DNA of 49,393 nt. Origin: CBDCZY01 sp965224745 (GTDB lineage: Bacteria; Pseudomonadota; Gammaproteobacteria; Methylococcales; Methylomonadaceae). Of the stretch, positions 40,861-49,393 are shown piece by piece. A model generated the notes under the pieces. That model saw only the letters and a list, made by a program, of their open reading frames with translations, ran no database searches and was not told where the DNA came from. Every line of letters starts with the position of its first letter. Within the stretch, counting starts at the first letter, position 1. Made by a program: the position numbers and the translations under genes. Where the stretch lies: contig CBDCZY010000006.1 of NCBI GenBank assembly GCA_965224745.1, positions 1 to 49,393 on the forward strand. Reading direction: 5' to 3'.

Positions 40861-41532
40861 ATGAGAATGAATTACGCGGTTGATAGGTCTGAAGGCGCTA
40901 TTTTAGAGACCAATAAAGTATTGAAAAATACTTACATTTTGTTGGCCATGACTTTGCTGTTTAGTGCTTGTACTGCAGGACTGGCTATGGCTCTAAACAT
41001 GCCGCCAATGGGCATGATTGTGACTATGGTGGGTTACTTTGGGTTATTGTTCCTGACCCATAAGTTCAGCACCAGTAGTTGGGGTTTGCTTTTTGTATTT
41101 TTGTTAACAGGTTTTATGGGATTGACACTAGGTCCCATTATTTCAATGTATCTCTCTCATTTTTCTAATGGTAACCAGTTAGTGATGACTGCATTAGGAG
41201 GGACTGGTCTTATATTCCTGGGCCTATCTGGCTATGCATTAACAACCAAAAAGGATTTCAGTTTTCTCGGTGGTTTTTTGATGGTAGGAATTTTAGTCGC
41301 TTTCTTAGCCGGGATCGCTGCTGTTTTCATTCCGAGTATGCCTGGTTTGTCGCTGGCTGTTTCAGCAATGTTTATTTTGCTGATGTCTGGGATGATATTA
41401 TTTGAAACCAGCAATATCATTCATGGTGGGCAGACGAACTATATTTTGGCAACTATTTCACTTTATGTATCAATCTATAATTTATTTATGAGCTTGTTAC
41501 ATATTTTGGGAGCCTTTAGCGGTAACGATTAA
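40861..41532 (+). CDS. Bax inhibitor-1/YccA-family membrane protein
   Basis: A 223-residue inner-membrane protein with about seven membrane segments. The start MRMNYAVDRSEGAILETNKV followed by LKNTYILLAMTLLFSA matches YccA-like proteins, whose E. coli member interacts with the FtsH protease. The ATG at 40861 is chosen because GAGG lies 9 bases upstream and the family start fits; the frame is open back to 40756 without a family match. The C-terminal FETSNIIHGGQTNYILATIS is also conserved. A strong terminator follows. Confidence 0.93.
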   Translation: MRMNYAVDRSEGAILETNKVLKNTYILLAMTLLFSACTAGLAMALNMPPMGMIVTMVGYFGLLFLTHKFSTSSWGLLFVFLLTGFMGLTLGPIISMYLSHFSNGNQLVMTALGGTGLIFLGLSGYALTTKKDFSFLGGFLMVGILVAFLAGIAAVFIPSMPGLSLAVSAMFILLMSGMILFETSNIIHGGQTNYILATISLYVSIYNLFMSLLHILGAFSGND

Positions 41533-41572
41533 GCTTTATTAATTTACCAATAGGTTAATAATTTATTTCATC

Positions 41573-41599
41573 AAACTTGCCCAAGGATTGGGCAAGTTT
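41573..41599 (+). terminator. intrinsic terminator
   Basis: A perfect 12-bp stem, AAACTTGCCCAA with TTGGGCAAGTTT, around a 3-base loop, followed by a T-rich tract. It lies between the convergent YccA-like and FimT-like genes and can serve both. Confidence 0.9.
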
Positions 41600-41620
41600 G
41601 CTTAATTTTACTTTTTTTTA

Positions 41621-42154
41621 TTAAGATGGCGAACAATTAGTAATTGACGCATCAGCCCCACTCATAACTTTTACTCTTCCTGTAGTACTTAAAACTATTG
41701 CTTTTGACTGAGCGTTTTGGTGAGTGCTGTCACATAAAATAACCTTGCCAGACGATGCAGCCATAAATCCTCTGGGGCTAATGTCGATTTTGTTTTTAAC
41801 AGCTGTCTCACCCTTTAAAGTAACTGCATCGCCTTTTAACGCAGGGTGTATTTTAAGAATATTGCCAGATGAATTCTTAATAACCCAACCAGCCTCCCAA
41901 CCTATACTCGCTGATGTAGAGCATGTTGTACTATCTGAGCTCTTGCACAAAGAGACTGATTCTCCGCGTTTAACCGCTTCACTTCGTGCAAAATTAATGT
42001 CTGATAAAAAATCGTTACTTTGTGTTGACATCTGGTTGTCACTTATCATCGACCTGAAACTGGGAATTGCCATTCCAAGAATAATGCCGAGCATGGACAC
42101 AGTCACCAGGAGTTCTATCAGCGAAAAACCTTTCGATAGTTTGGTTTTAGTCAT
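41621..42154 (-). CDS. GspH/FimT-family pseudopilin
   Basis: A 177-residue type IV pilin-like protein. The prepilin peptidase signal KGFSLIELLVTVSMLGIILG has the cleavage glycine before F and the glutamate at mature position 5. The C-terminal globular domain contains four cysteines. The FimT/GspH family supplies minor pilins for type IV pili or DNA uptake. It stands alone here with no other pilus genes, which is common for FimT-like orphans. Confidence 0.92.
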   Translation of the reverse strand: MTKTKLSKGFSLIELLVTVSMLGIILGMAIPSFRSMISDNQMSTQSNDFLSDINFARSEAVKRGESVSLCKSSDSTTCSTSASIGWEAGWVIKNSSGNILKIHPALKGDAVTLKGETAVKNKIDISPRGFMAASSGKVILCDSTHQNAQSKAIVLSTTGRVKVMSGADASITNCSPS

Positions 42155-42374
42155 TTTGTTAACCTGCAGTTAATTTGAACACAAAAGGAAATTGTCTGTT
42201 CTAACTATAGAAAGAAATGGCAAATAAGCGACAAATAAAGATTAATGATAACTTTTTCCTAAAGGAACTCATGTTGCTTAAACCCAATGAGTATGGCAGG
42301 ATATTTTGACTTCAGCATAACGGCTGAATATTACAATTTTATTAACCACTCAACTCTCATCTTAAGGATTAAAA

Positions 42375-43544
42375 ATGGCAGGTCGTAACCATCTATATGT
42401 TCCCGGTCCAACCAATATACCTAACTCCATTCAAAACGCCATGCATGTTGACATGGTGGACCATCGCTCCCCTATTTTTCCTGAATTGGTAAAACCTTTA
42501 TTAAACGATCTGAAGAAAATTTTTAAAACGGAAAAAGGTCAAGCCTTTATCTTTCCAGCCACCGGAACAGCCGGTTGGGAGATTTCAATCAGTAATACCT
42601 TATCTCCGGGTGATAAAGTATTGGCCTATCGCTTTGGACAATTCAGCCATCTTTGGATCGATATGGCAAAACGACTGGGTATGAATGTTGAATTTTATGA
42701 GATTCCGTGGGGTCAGGGGCTTCCTTTGGAAGACCTTGAAAAGCGATTGACAGCAGATAATCAACATGAAATTAAAGCAGTGTTAGCGACTCATAATGAA
42801 ACCGCAACGGGTGTAACGAGCGATATTGGGGGAGTAAGAAAGGCATTGGATGCTGCTAGCCACCCGGCCATGATTTATGTCGATGGTGTCAGTTCAATCG
42901 CCAGTATAGATTTTCGTATGGATGAATGGGGCGTTGACGTTGCTTTAAGTGGTTCCCAAAAAGGTTTTATGCTCCCTGCCGGCGGAGCATTCTTAGCGTT
43001 TAGTCAGAAAGCGCTTGAGGCGTCGAAAACTGCACAATGCCCTCGCTGTTTTCTTGACATAAAAGATCATATTGCCGCCAATGCAGGCGGTTATTTTCCC
43101 TATACGCCTTCCATACCCATCTTATCGGGTTTAAGAGAAGCGATTGACTTGCTACTGGAAGAAGGTTTAGAAAACGTTTTTGCGAGACATGCGCGCCTTG
43201 CTGAAGGAGTAAGACAAGCGGTGCAGGCGTGGGGTTTGGAATTATGTGCTCAAAAAGAAATCTGGTATTCAGATACGGTATCAGCCGTTGTGGTGCCTGA
43301 AGGGGTTAACGCTAATGATGTGATCAATACTGCCTTTCATAAATACAATATTTCACTGGGTGCCGGTTTATCAGAAGTAGCCGGTAAAGTCTTTAGAATT
43401 GGACATATGGGCGATATGAATGACGTTTCTCTGCTTGGTGTTATTGCAGGTGTGGAAATGGCGATGTTAGACAACAATATTGACATCAAACCAGGCAGCG
43501 GCGTTGCAGCAGCCATTGATTATTATCGGAAAGCATCAACTTAG
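42375..43544 (+). CDS. sgaA: serine-glyoxylate aminotransferase
   Basis: A 389-residue PLP-dependent class V aminotransferase that converts serine and glyoxylate to hydroxypyruvate and glycine, a step of the serine cycle of methylotrophs and of photorespiration. Motifs are HLYVPGPTNIPNSIQNAM, FPATGTAGWEISISNTL, YVDGVSSIASIDFRMDEW and the PLP lysine in ALSGSQKGFMLPAG. AAGGA lies 6 bases before the ATG. It is not clustered here with other serine-cycle genes. The family includes alanine-glyoxylate enzymes, so the amino donor is inferred. Confidence 0.92.
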   Translation: MAGRNHLYVPGPTNIPNSIQNAMHVDMVDHRSPIFPELVKPLLNDLKKIFKTEKGQAFIFPATGTAGWEISISNTLSPGDKVLAYRFGQFSHLWIDMAKRLGMNVEFYEIPWGQGLPLEDLEKRLTADNQHEIKAVLATHNETATGVTSDIGGVRKALDAASHPAMIYVDGVSSIASIDFRMDEWGVDVALSGSQKGFMLPAGGAFLAFSQKALEASKTAQCPRCFLDIKDHIAANAGGYFPYTPSIPILSGLREAIDLLLEEGLENVFARHARLAEGVRQAVQAWGLELCAQKEIWYSDTVSAVVVPEGVNANDVINTAFHKYNISLGAGLSEVAGKVFRIGHMGDMNDVSLLGVIAGVEMAMLDNNIDIKPGSGVAAAIDYYRKAST

Positions 43545-43625
43545 CCCTCACTCAGCATACTTTAGTCATTTTACATAGATGTCATTGCATCAGCGTGATG
43601 ACATCTAGTGCAATTGTTTTTTAGG

Positions 43626-44288
43626 TTACCAGGCTATAGGTAGTTTTTTATTAAGCGTAATTTTTTTATGCTCGATAGAGATATAGGCGCCTTTTTCAAG
43701 TTCACTTAAAATCCTGCTCACCATCTCTCGTGATGATCCAACCCTCATAGCAATTTCTTTGTGTGTCAAAGAGTATTTGATAATGAGCCTGCCGCTTTCA
43801 TCAGCTACGGCCAGATCATTCAGTAATTTCACTAATCGTCCATAGACATCTGTTAACGCTAACCCTTCTGCGATATTGGTGACTAACCGAACCCTGTGAC
43901 ACAAGTATTTTATGGCTGCAATTGCCATACTTGGGTATTTTTCGAGCATTGGCAAAAAGTCTTGTTTATTTAGAGTCAAAAATTCGCATTTCTCGGCGGT
44001 GATGACATTGGCTGAGCGAGGCTCTTCGTCAAACAGCGATAGTTCACCGAAATAATCCCCTTGGCGAAGAGTTGATAAGATGATTTCTTTGCCGTGCTCG
44101 TTAGTCAACATGACATTTACCGACCCTGTTTTAATAATGAACAGAGAGCTTGAGGTATCACCTTCGCTGATGACCAAAGTATTTTTAGGAACTGTCCTTT
44201 TTTTGGTTAAATCAGCCAAAGTTAATAACTGAGTTTTATCTAACCCACTAAAAAGATCAACATTCTTCAGGATTGCTATCAAGTCCAT
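43626..44288 (-). CDS. Crp/Fnr-family transcription regulator
   Basis: A 220-residue regulator with an N-terminal cyclic-nucleotide-binding fold (GDYFGELSLFDEEPRSANVI, a CRP-like PRSAN signature) and a C-terminal winged helix (SLTHKEIAMRVGSSREMVSR). The phosphate-binding stretch FGELSLFDEEPRSA suggests a nucleotide ligand such as cAMP; there is no FNR-type N-terminal cysteine cluster. It converges with sgaA and is divergent from the secreted protein gene at 44719. Confidence 0.93.
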   Translation of the reverse strand: MDLIAILKNVDLFSGLDKTQLLTLADLTKKRTVPKNTLVISEGDTSSSLFIIKTGSVNVMLTNEHGKEIILSTLRQGDYFGELSLFDEEPRSANVITAEKCEFLTLNKQDFLPMLEKYPSMAIAAIKYLCHRVRLVTNIAEGLALTDVYGRLVKLLNDLAVADESGRLIIKYSLTHKEIAMRVGSSREMVSRILSELEKGAYISIEHKKITLNKKLPIAW

Positions 44289-44718
44289 AACATTTCATAT
44301 TGTTATTCAAGAAAAATATAAGCCTCATTGAGCATTAATCCATACCATTCTTAGGCTCTCTTGTACACGGGTGCCCTTAATACGGGGGAAGATCAAGCTA
44401 TCTGATACTAGCACGAGCTAGTCATTTAGTAAGCTTTGATTAATGCTGTCTCAACTCATTAGTAAATATTGTACTACCGGACAATTTCGATGTGGCATCC
44501 AACAGCGTACATTTAGCACCACACAAAGGCAATTGCGGTCAATCAAGTTTTTTACGACTAATAGTCTCAATTGCCATAGTGCGTTATGTACTCATTTAAA
44601 AGTGTCAATGAAATGGGTTTTTTCATTGTCCGCTTCATGAAATTACATTATGTACGCTAATAAAGGTTAACACTTGAAAAAAATTAGCGAAATTTGTTCA
44701 CTAGGTCGGAGAATAATT
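44289..44718. other. divergent regulatory region
   Basis: About 430 bases between the Crp/Fnr gene and the secreted-protein gene. Visible structure: an inverted pair GGCAATTG (about 44528) and CAATTGCC (about 44569), and a repeated TTATGTAC (about 44585 and 44650). A TTG at 44674 would extend the downstream protein by 15 residues. No RNA gene is seen. Confidence 0.45.
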
Positions 44719-46188
44719 ATGAAATTAGCAACAAAGCAAAGGTCTAAACATTGTATTAATAGTGCGTTGAGTATTGTTCTACTTAGCTGCTGGGGTAACG
44801 CAATTTTAGCGGATGGGACAGAAACCTTGGGTCAGCCATCTATTCCTGTCGCTTCTGGAAATGGTATTGTAGCTGCAGGCACAGGCTTAGTTTACAACCC
44901 TGGTATGATCGAAATTGATGTTCCAGGTGAAATCAAGCAAGCTTTACTCTATTGGGAATGCCAAATGGATTCAGATGCTGGCAAAGGAATTGAGGGAGAT
45001 AATACAATAGAAATTAATGGTTATTCAATTACAGGAAGCTTGATTGGAGGACCTACCAATTTTTTTAGAACCACATATAGTTCAACCTTTAGAGCTGACA
45101 TCAGTAAGCTTAAGTTATTAGTACCAGGCAACAACGCACTGACAGTAGATGGTTTGGATTGCACCGGGCAGATTAATCCATCATTGGAATATGCCAACAA
45201 CGGGGCAGGTTTAATGGTGATATATGATGATGGATCTAAAGCAGAAGCTGAAATCCAGCTAAGAGACGGCAATGATTTATCTGCCGTACTAGTGTCTCAT
45301 TCGGTACCAACGACTAACACTACAGTTCCACAGACATTCATTGTTGAAAAGGCACAAAATGATCGAATGGCTGATTTGCTTATGTTTTTTTCCAGTGTGA
45401 GTGGAACTGCTTCTGGTAATTTAGGATTCAGACCCTCAGCAATCGAAGTTACCGTTGGTGGCAACAAACAGGTTTTTGATGATCTATTGGATAGTCATGA
45501 CGGTGAAGAATGGGACACAGTCAAGTTAGAAATTGCTATTCCAGCTAACGAGACCATGGTGACAGTTCAAGCCTTATCAGTTGACAATGAGCCATTTAGC
45601 GACCCCGGCTTTCCTGCTTCTTTCGCTTGGACCTCAGCAGCGCTTTCAGTCGTAAAAGAAGAAGAAATATGTGGTCGTATGAAGGGTGGTGGTAAGATTA
45701 AAAAGACTCACGTAACTCATGGGTTTTCAGTCAGTTGCGATCTTGATAAGCCGAATAGACTGCAAGTTAACTGGGGCAAGTACAATCGGTTTCGCTTAAC
45801 ATCACTTGATGAAGCTGTTTGTAATGATGATCCGGCCATCAAGCAAAGACGTAATAAGGCTTCATTTGACACTATTTATGGTAAAGGAACCGGAAGATAC
45901 AATGGGGTTGATGGTGCAAAGGTTGAGTTTGCATTTATTGATGCGGGTAGGCGCGGAAGAAGGGATATTTCAGAGATAAAAATTACCGATGCTAAGGGTA
46001 AAGTTGTTTTGGAAGTAGCCGGTTCATTGAGACGTGGTAACCACCAGGCCCAAGGTTGCACCAATAATAGCTGTTCATGGAAAGCGAATCGAAAGCATGG
46101 ATGGCACAGAAGAAATCATGACTATCAAAGAGGTTACTCTTCACGAAGTCATCATGGAGGCTATTCATCACGCAAATGGAATTGGTAA
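44719..46188 (+). CDS. predicted secreted protein with post-COAP-like repeat domain
   Basis: About 489 residues. The signal peptide is MKLATKQRSKHCINSALSIV then LLSCWGNAILA, cleaved before DGTET. The first part is a beta-rich domain of a type seen in DUF3344-like surface proteins. The second has the pattern LQVNWGKYNRFRLTSLDEAV, CNDDPAI and GTGRYNGVDGAKVEFAFIDA, found in many secreted bacterial proteins near the post-COAP-1 group. The C-terminus is rich in H, R, S and G (RRNHDYQRGYSSRSHHGG). GGAG at 44708-44711 supports the ATG at 44719. The function is unknown; a surface or matrix role is inferred. Confidence 0.72.
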   Translation: MKLATKQRSKHCINSALSIVLLSCWGNAILADGTETLGQPSIPVASGNGIVAAGTGLVYNPGMIEIDVPGEIKQALLYWECQMDSDAGKGIEGDNTIEINGYSITGSLIGGPTNFFRTTYSSTFRADISKLKLLVPGNNALTVDGLDCTGQINPSLEYANNGAGLMVIYDDGSKAEAEIQLRDGNDLSAVLVSHSVPTTNTTVPQTFIVEKAQNDRMADLLMFFSSVSGTASGNLGFRPSAIEVTVGGNKQVFDDLLDSHDGEEWDTVKLEIAIPANETMVTVQALSVDNEPFSDPGFPASFAWTSAALSVVKEEEICGRMKGGGKIKKTHVTHGFSVSCDLDKPNRLQVNWGKYNRFRLTSLDEAVCNDDPAIKQRRNKASFDTIYGKGTGRYNGVDGAKVEFAFIDAGRRGRRDISEIKITDAKGKVVLEVAGSLRRGNHQAQGCTNNSCSWKANRKHGWHRRNHDYQRGYSSRSHHGGYSSRKWNW

Positions 46189-46638
46189 AATCCAGTTTTA
46201 AGTAACTTAGGATGCAATAAATAATTTTACCTGACTTTTTATGTTGAATGTTTATTCCTCTTTTCGTACATAGGGACTGGGTGAGAGCTTAAAAGGAGTT
46301 AATCTAGTTAAGAAAATGGCCCCATTGATTGGACAGTTCAATTAATGGGGCAACAATCTAGTCCTTAGCGTTGAGTGATTTCTTCTTTCATTTTTCCTCG
46401 TTTTTTTGATGGAGAAGTGAAACAAGAAAGGATGCTATTTATTAGCCAGCTTACATGTTATATAAAGTAAGGATGCCTACATGCCTTATTCTTCGTCTAT
46501 CTTGACGTTCATTTAGACAAAAAATGAGAATAGGTTAGTCCTGTTGTGTCGATAATAGATAACTTTTCAATTCAGTCTTTTTTATGTTAGATTATCTTAA
46601 ATAACCTAAATCAATAATTCAAATAAAGGGATGGGAAA
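46189..46638. other. intergenic region with a hairpin
   Basis: A gap of 450 bases. A stem GCCCCATT/AATGGGGC with inner ATTG/CAAT (46319-46351) is the only clear structure; it has no T run on the plus strand. The bases AGGATGCAATAA at about 46210 recall the left arm of the palindromic repeat family, but the match is too short to call. Confidence 0.45.
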
Positions 46639-48298
46639 ATGTCTAACAATCACTCAGGTTTTGAACAAGATCCTTTTAGTTCGGATCACGATCTCAAGTT
46701 TTTTTTTCAAAGCTCTAAAGATAAAATTATCTTAAGACAAATTGCTGAAAATATTAGAAAAACTGACGGTATTTTGTTATTAACTGGTGAAACAGGCACC
46801 GGTAAAACTATGTTATTGCATGCAATAACCCAACAGTTGGGTCATGAAATAATATTTGTCCAACAAAAACAAGGAATCGCTACTTTTGAAGCTTTAGTGC
46901 AGGACTTATGTAACCAGCTTGGATTATCGGTAAAGGATAAAGATCTTTGGGAAAGGTTTGAACTGCTGGAAGAACCTGTTATCTTCTGGTCTCCCGGCAA
47001 GTCCTATTGTCCTGATCGTTGATAACGCTAATTTTCTACAAGACGACTTATTGAATAAATTGATATTGCTTTCGTTTGCCCTGGCAGAGAAGAGCACTGC
47101 TTTTAAAATCGTATTAATAGGATTACCTGAGCTTGAATCGAAAATTAATGAGTTGGATCAGTTACCTGTCAAGCAAGTACCTTTATATCATTGTGTACTT
47201 AACAACTTGGACTTGCCTGAGGTAAGTAACTATATCAACCAACGTCTTGAAGCAGTAGGCTATCACGCGGCTGATTTATTTACGCCCAGTGCAATCACAG
47301 AAGTAGCAAAGTTTACTAAGGGCAATCCTCGTATCATTAATAAAATTTGCAGTGCTGCATTGTCAGTTGTTGGTAGCGAAAATCAGTCATTTGTAACCAA
47401 AGAAATAGTTATGCAGGTTTCTAAAAAGTACCTGTTACATCCAATTACAGCAAAGAGCAAAAAAGTCAATGCAGATGCTCGTGTAACCGAAGAAGTAAAT
47501 ACAAAAAGATTGGAGCTACGAAAACCCTTTAGAACAACTGCTTTAGGGATGGTTGCGCTCGCTATTTTGGGGTTGGGTATCATCTTGTTTCGTGTGTCAT
47601 GGAACCCCCCATCAATTGACATAAATATTAAACCTTTCAATGTTTTTAAAAACAAGGGAGGGTCAAGAAATGAACAAAAACTGGCTCACTCGAAGAAAGT
47701 GTATTCGAAAGATGTCGAAGATCGGGTGATAGTTATGCAACAAAGCCCCAGCCAGGACAAAATGCAAAGAACAGGATTGGCCGAGTACGCGGAGTCCTTA
47801 AACAAGCTTGAACCGAATTCTCATGATGTGAAGTTAAATGGTGGATCACTTCAGAATATTGCTAAGGAAACTGGTCGTATTTATCCTCAGCCAGTTGAAC
47901 AGTCTACTACTGCCCTAAACTTTAAACCAGCTGGAGAAAGTGCACGCCAGTATATCAATGCCTTGCAAAACAGCCGTCAAACTTTTGTGGCTAAGGAAGT
48001 TTTCGATCAAGCTACTCTGTTGAGTAAACAGGGTATGGAAACTGATTCTTTTTTACTGTATTTTTATTTGGCTAAACATGGAAATGGCAATGCTGCTTTT
48101 AAATTAGCACAGTTTTATGATCCTGCTACATTCCAAAAGGATGTAAGTTTTATCGAAAACCCCAATATTATAGTTGCTAAAAAGTGGTATAAACAGGCAG
48201 TCAGTGCCGGCCATCCATATGCTAAATATCGATTAGCATTACTTAATAACTTGGAGAGCAGGCTAGGCGGTGGAATTAATATAAGAGCGCAAAATTGA
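46639..48298 (+). pseudogene. ExeA-like AAA ATPase with a frameshift
   Basis: The first frame carries a GspA/ExeA-type AAA domain with Walker A in LLLTGETGTGKTMLLHAI and ends early after SPGKSYCPDR. From about 46975 the family sequence continues in the next frame: LLSSGLPASPIVLIVDNANF (Walker B) and TKGNPRIINKICSAALSV, then one membrane segment (TALGMVALAILGLGIILF), a periplasmic linker and a C-terminal Sel1-like stretch (AKKWYKQAVSAGHPYAKYRL). One extra C at 46975/46976 explains it: without it the join reads ELLEELLSSGLPASP. It could be a true mutation or a sequence error. ExeA-like ATPases help assemble secretion machines or bind peptidoglycan. Confidence 0.85.
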
Positions 48299-48320
48299 AT
48301 GAATTTCGATAATTTAGCTT

Positions 48321-49393
48321 TTAGCTTCTGCGCCAAGTTTGGTAGCGTTCTACCCACCGTAACAGTTTTTCTGGCGCATGTGCTTTCTTCCAGTTGCCGG
48401 CAGCATACTTATTGGCTTCAACTAAGGTGGGGTAGATATGTATGGTGCCAAGAATTTTATTCAGACCAAAATTATGGCGCATCGCAGCAACGTATTCGGC
48501 TATTAAATCCCCGGCGTGCTCACCGACAATGGTAACACCTAGAATTTTATCTTTACCGGGTATGGTTAAAACTTTAATAAAGCCGTGTGCTTCTTCATCT
48601 GCGATGGCTCGATCCAGATCATCAATATCATAACGGGTGACTTCGTAAGGAATCTCTCTTTGTTGGGCTTCTAATTCATTTAAACCCACCCGAGCTACTT
48701 CAGGGTCAGTAAATGTTGCCCACGGAATAACAGAGTAATCAACAGAAAATTTACGCCAGTCGCCAAACAAAGAATTGACTGCCGCATACCAGGCTTGATG
48801 TGCTGCCGTGTGAGTAAATTGGAAAGGACCCGCAACATCGCCGCAAGCAAATATATTGGGGTATAGGGTTTGCAAATATTGGTCGGTTTCTACTGTACGG
48901 GTTTTGGTGATGGGGATTTCCAATTCTTCCAAGCCAAAACCAGCCGTGTTGGCAACGCGTCCAACAGCGACCAAAAGCGCATCAAATTCAATTTTAACTT
49001 CTTTGTTTTGACCATCTCCCACTACTTCGCAGACCAATGTATTCTGATTATGTCCAGCGATAAATTTTTTGGCTTTGTGGTTTACAAGAACCTCAATACC
49101 TTCTGCGCGGAAGCGCTGCATGACGCTCTCTGAAATTTCGGGATCCTCACGAATGAGGATGCGCGGTAGCATTTCCACTTGAGTTACCTGGCTGCCTAAA
49201 CGTTGAAAAGCCTGAACCAGCTCTGAGCCTATGGAACCACCACCCAGCACCAGCAAGCGTTTAGGTAAAGTTCGCAAAGACCAGATGGTATCCGAAGTAT
49301 GATAATCAATGGTATCAATGCCTTCAATAGGCGGTACGAAAGGACGTGCTCCAGTAGCAATGACAATACTTCGGGTTGTCAAGGTTTTACCGT
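48321..49393 (-). CDS. class I pyridine nucleotide-disulfide oxidoreductase, C-terminal part
   Basis: A flavoprotein of the dihydrolipoamide dehydrogenase/mercuric reductase group, cut by the window end. The frame stays open to 49393 (reading GKTLTTRSIVIATGARPFVP), so the FAD-binding N-terminus and any redox-active cysteine pair lie outside. Visible parts are the NAD motif LLVLGGGSIGSELVQAF, FACGDVAGPFQFTHTA (FAD) and the dimerisation domain ending HIYPTLVEANKYAAGNWKKA. The usual HP pair near the C-terminus is HIYPT here, as in relatives often linked to SNARE-associated membrane domains. Its substrate cannot be named. It converges with the ExeA-like gene across 22 bases. Confidence 0.88.
   Translation of the reverse strand, partial: GKTLTTRSIVIATGARPFVPPIEGIDTIDYHTSDTIWSLRTLPKRLLVLGGGSIGSELVQAFQRLGSQVTQVEMLPRILIREDPEISESVMQRFRAEGIEVLVNHKAKKFIAGHNQNTLVCEVVGDGQNKEVKIEFDALLVAVGRVANTAGFGLEELEIPITKTRTVETDQYLQTLYPNIFACGDVAGPFQFTHTAAHQAWYAAVNSLFGDWRKFSVDYSVIPWATFTDPEVARVGLNELEAQQREIPYEVTRYDIDDLDRAIADEEAHGFIKVLTIPGKDKILGVTIVGEHAGDLIAEYVAAMRHNFGLNKILGTIHIYPTLVEANKYAAGNWKKAHAPEKLLRWVERYQTWRRS

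Noticed and set aside
46200..46225. AGGATGCAATAA resembling the palindromic repeat arm
   Set aside because: A 12-base match without the neighbouring GGAGCG or the central hairpin is too weak.

Overview
The window looks like the chromosome of an AT-leaning gammaproteobacterium. The erpA, argC, anmK, M23-peptidase and tyrS genes sit together as in many gammaproteobacteria. A serine-glyoxylate aminotransferase, sucrose synthase, a divergent transketolase and a PEP-CTERM-like secreted protein point (by inference only) to a methylotroph such as a type I methanotroph. No 16S rRNA or methane oxidation gene is present to prove this.

Positions 1-9997 read as the distal end of a chromosomal integron cassette array, heavily damaged by mobile DNA. 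Five attC-like sites can be laid out (1010-2296 and 6403-9083, both split by insertions; 2934-3030; 3854-3984; 9911-9997). They separate cassettes holding a CopG/ParE module, a reversed DinJ/YafQ module, a DUF2380 secreted protein, an unknown membrane coiled-coil protein, and a chimeric, broken toxin-antitoxin cassette. No integrase gene lies in the window; attC polarity places attI/intI to the left. The 3' end of a group II intron opens the window.

The most striking signal is a pair of IS110-family elements inserted at the same position of two different attC sites. The non-coding leader upstream of each transposase can be folded into a bridge-RNA-like structure. Its target loop carries a 9-nt and a 7-nt guide that together match the reconstructed attC target of copy 1 over 16 contiguous bases, and a second loop matches the element's own end. 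Copy 1 has a nonsense codon in its transposase. Copy 2 is split by an IS256-family element with a perfect 9-bp target duplication. A DDE element (copy A) splits the membrane-protein cassette with a 5-bp duplication, and removing it restores an open frame. A nearly identical copy B lies between argC and erpA.

Positions 10000-29000 hold core genes: a membrane/spermidine-synthase fusion, a DUF748/AsmA-like protein, a histidine-rich membrane protein, argC, erpA, anmK, an M23 peptidase, tyrS, and a leuC-leuD-leuA/cimA operon. An IS3-family element and a 190-bp palindromic repeat lie between tyrS and the leu operon.

Positions 29500-49393 hold secreted proteins (one with eight 39-bp tandem repeats), a PQQ-type sugar dehydrogenase, dinB, a sugar-metabolism group (sucrose synthase, transketolase, PfkB kinase), a Bax-inhibitor-like protein, a FimT-like pilin, serine-glyoxylate aminotransferase, a Crp/Fnr regulator, a secreted protein, a frameshifted ExeA-like ATPase and a partial flavoprotein. 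The palindromic repeat family recurs after the sucrose synthase gene and as a half copy before pfkB.
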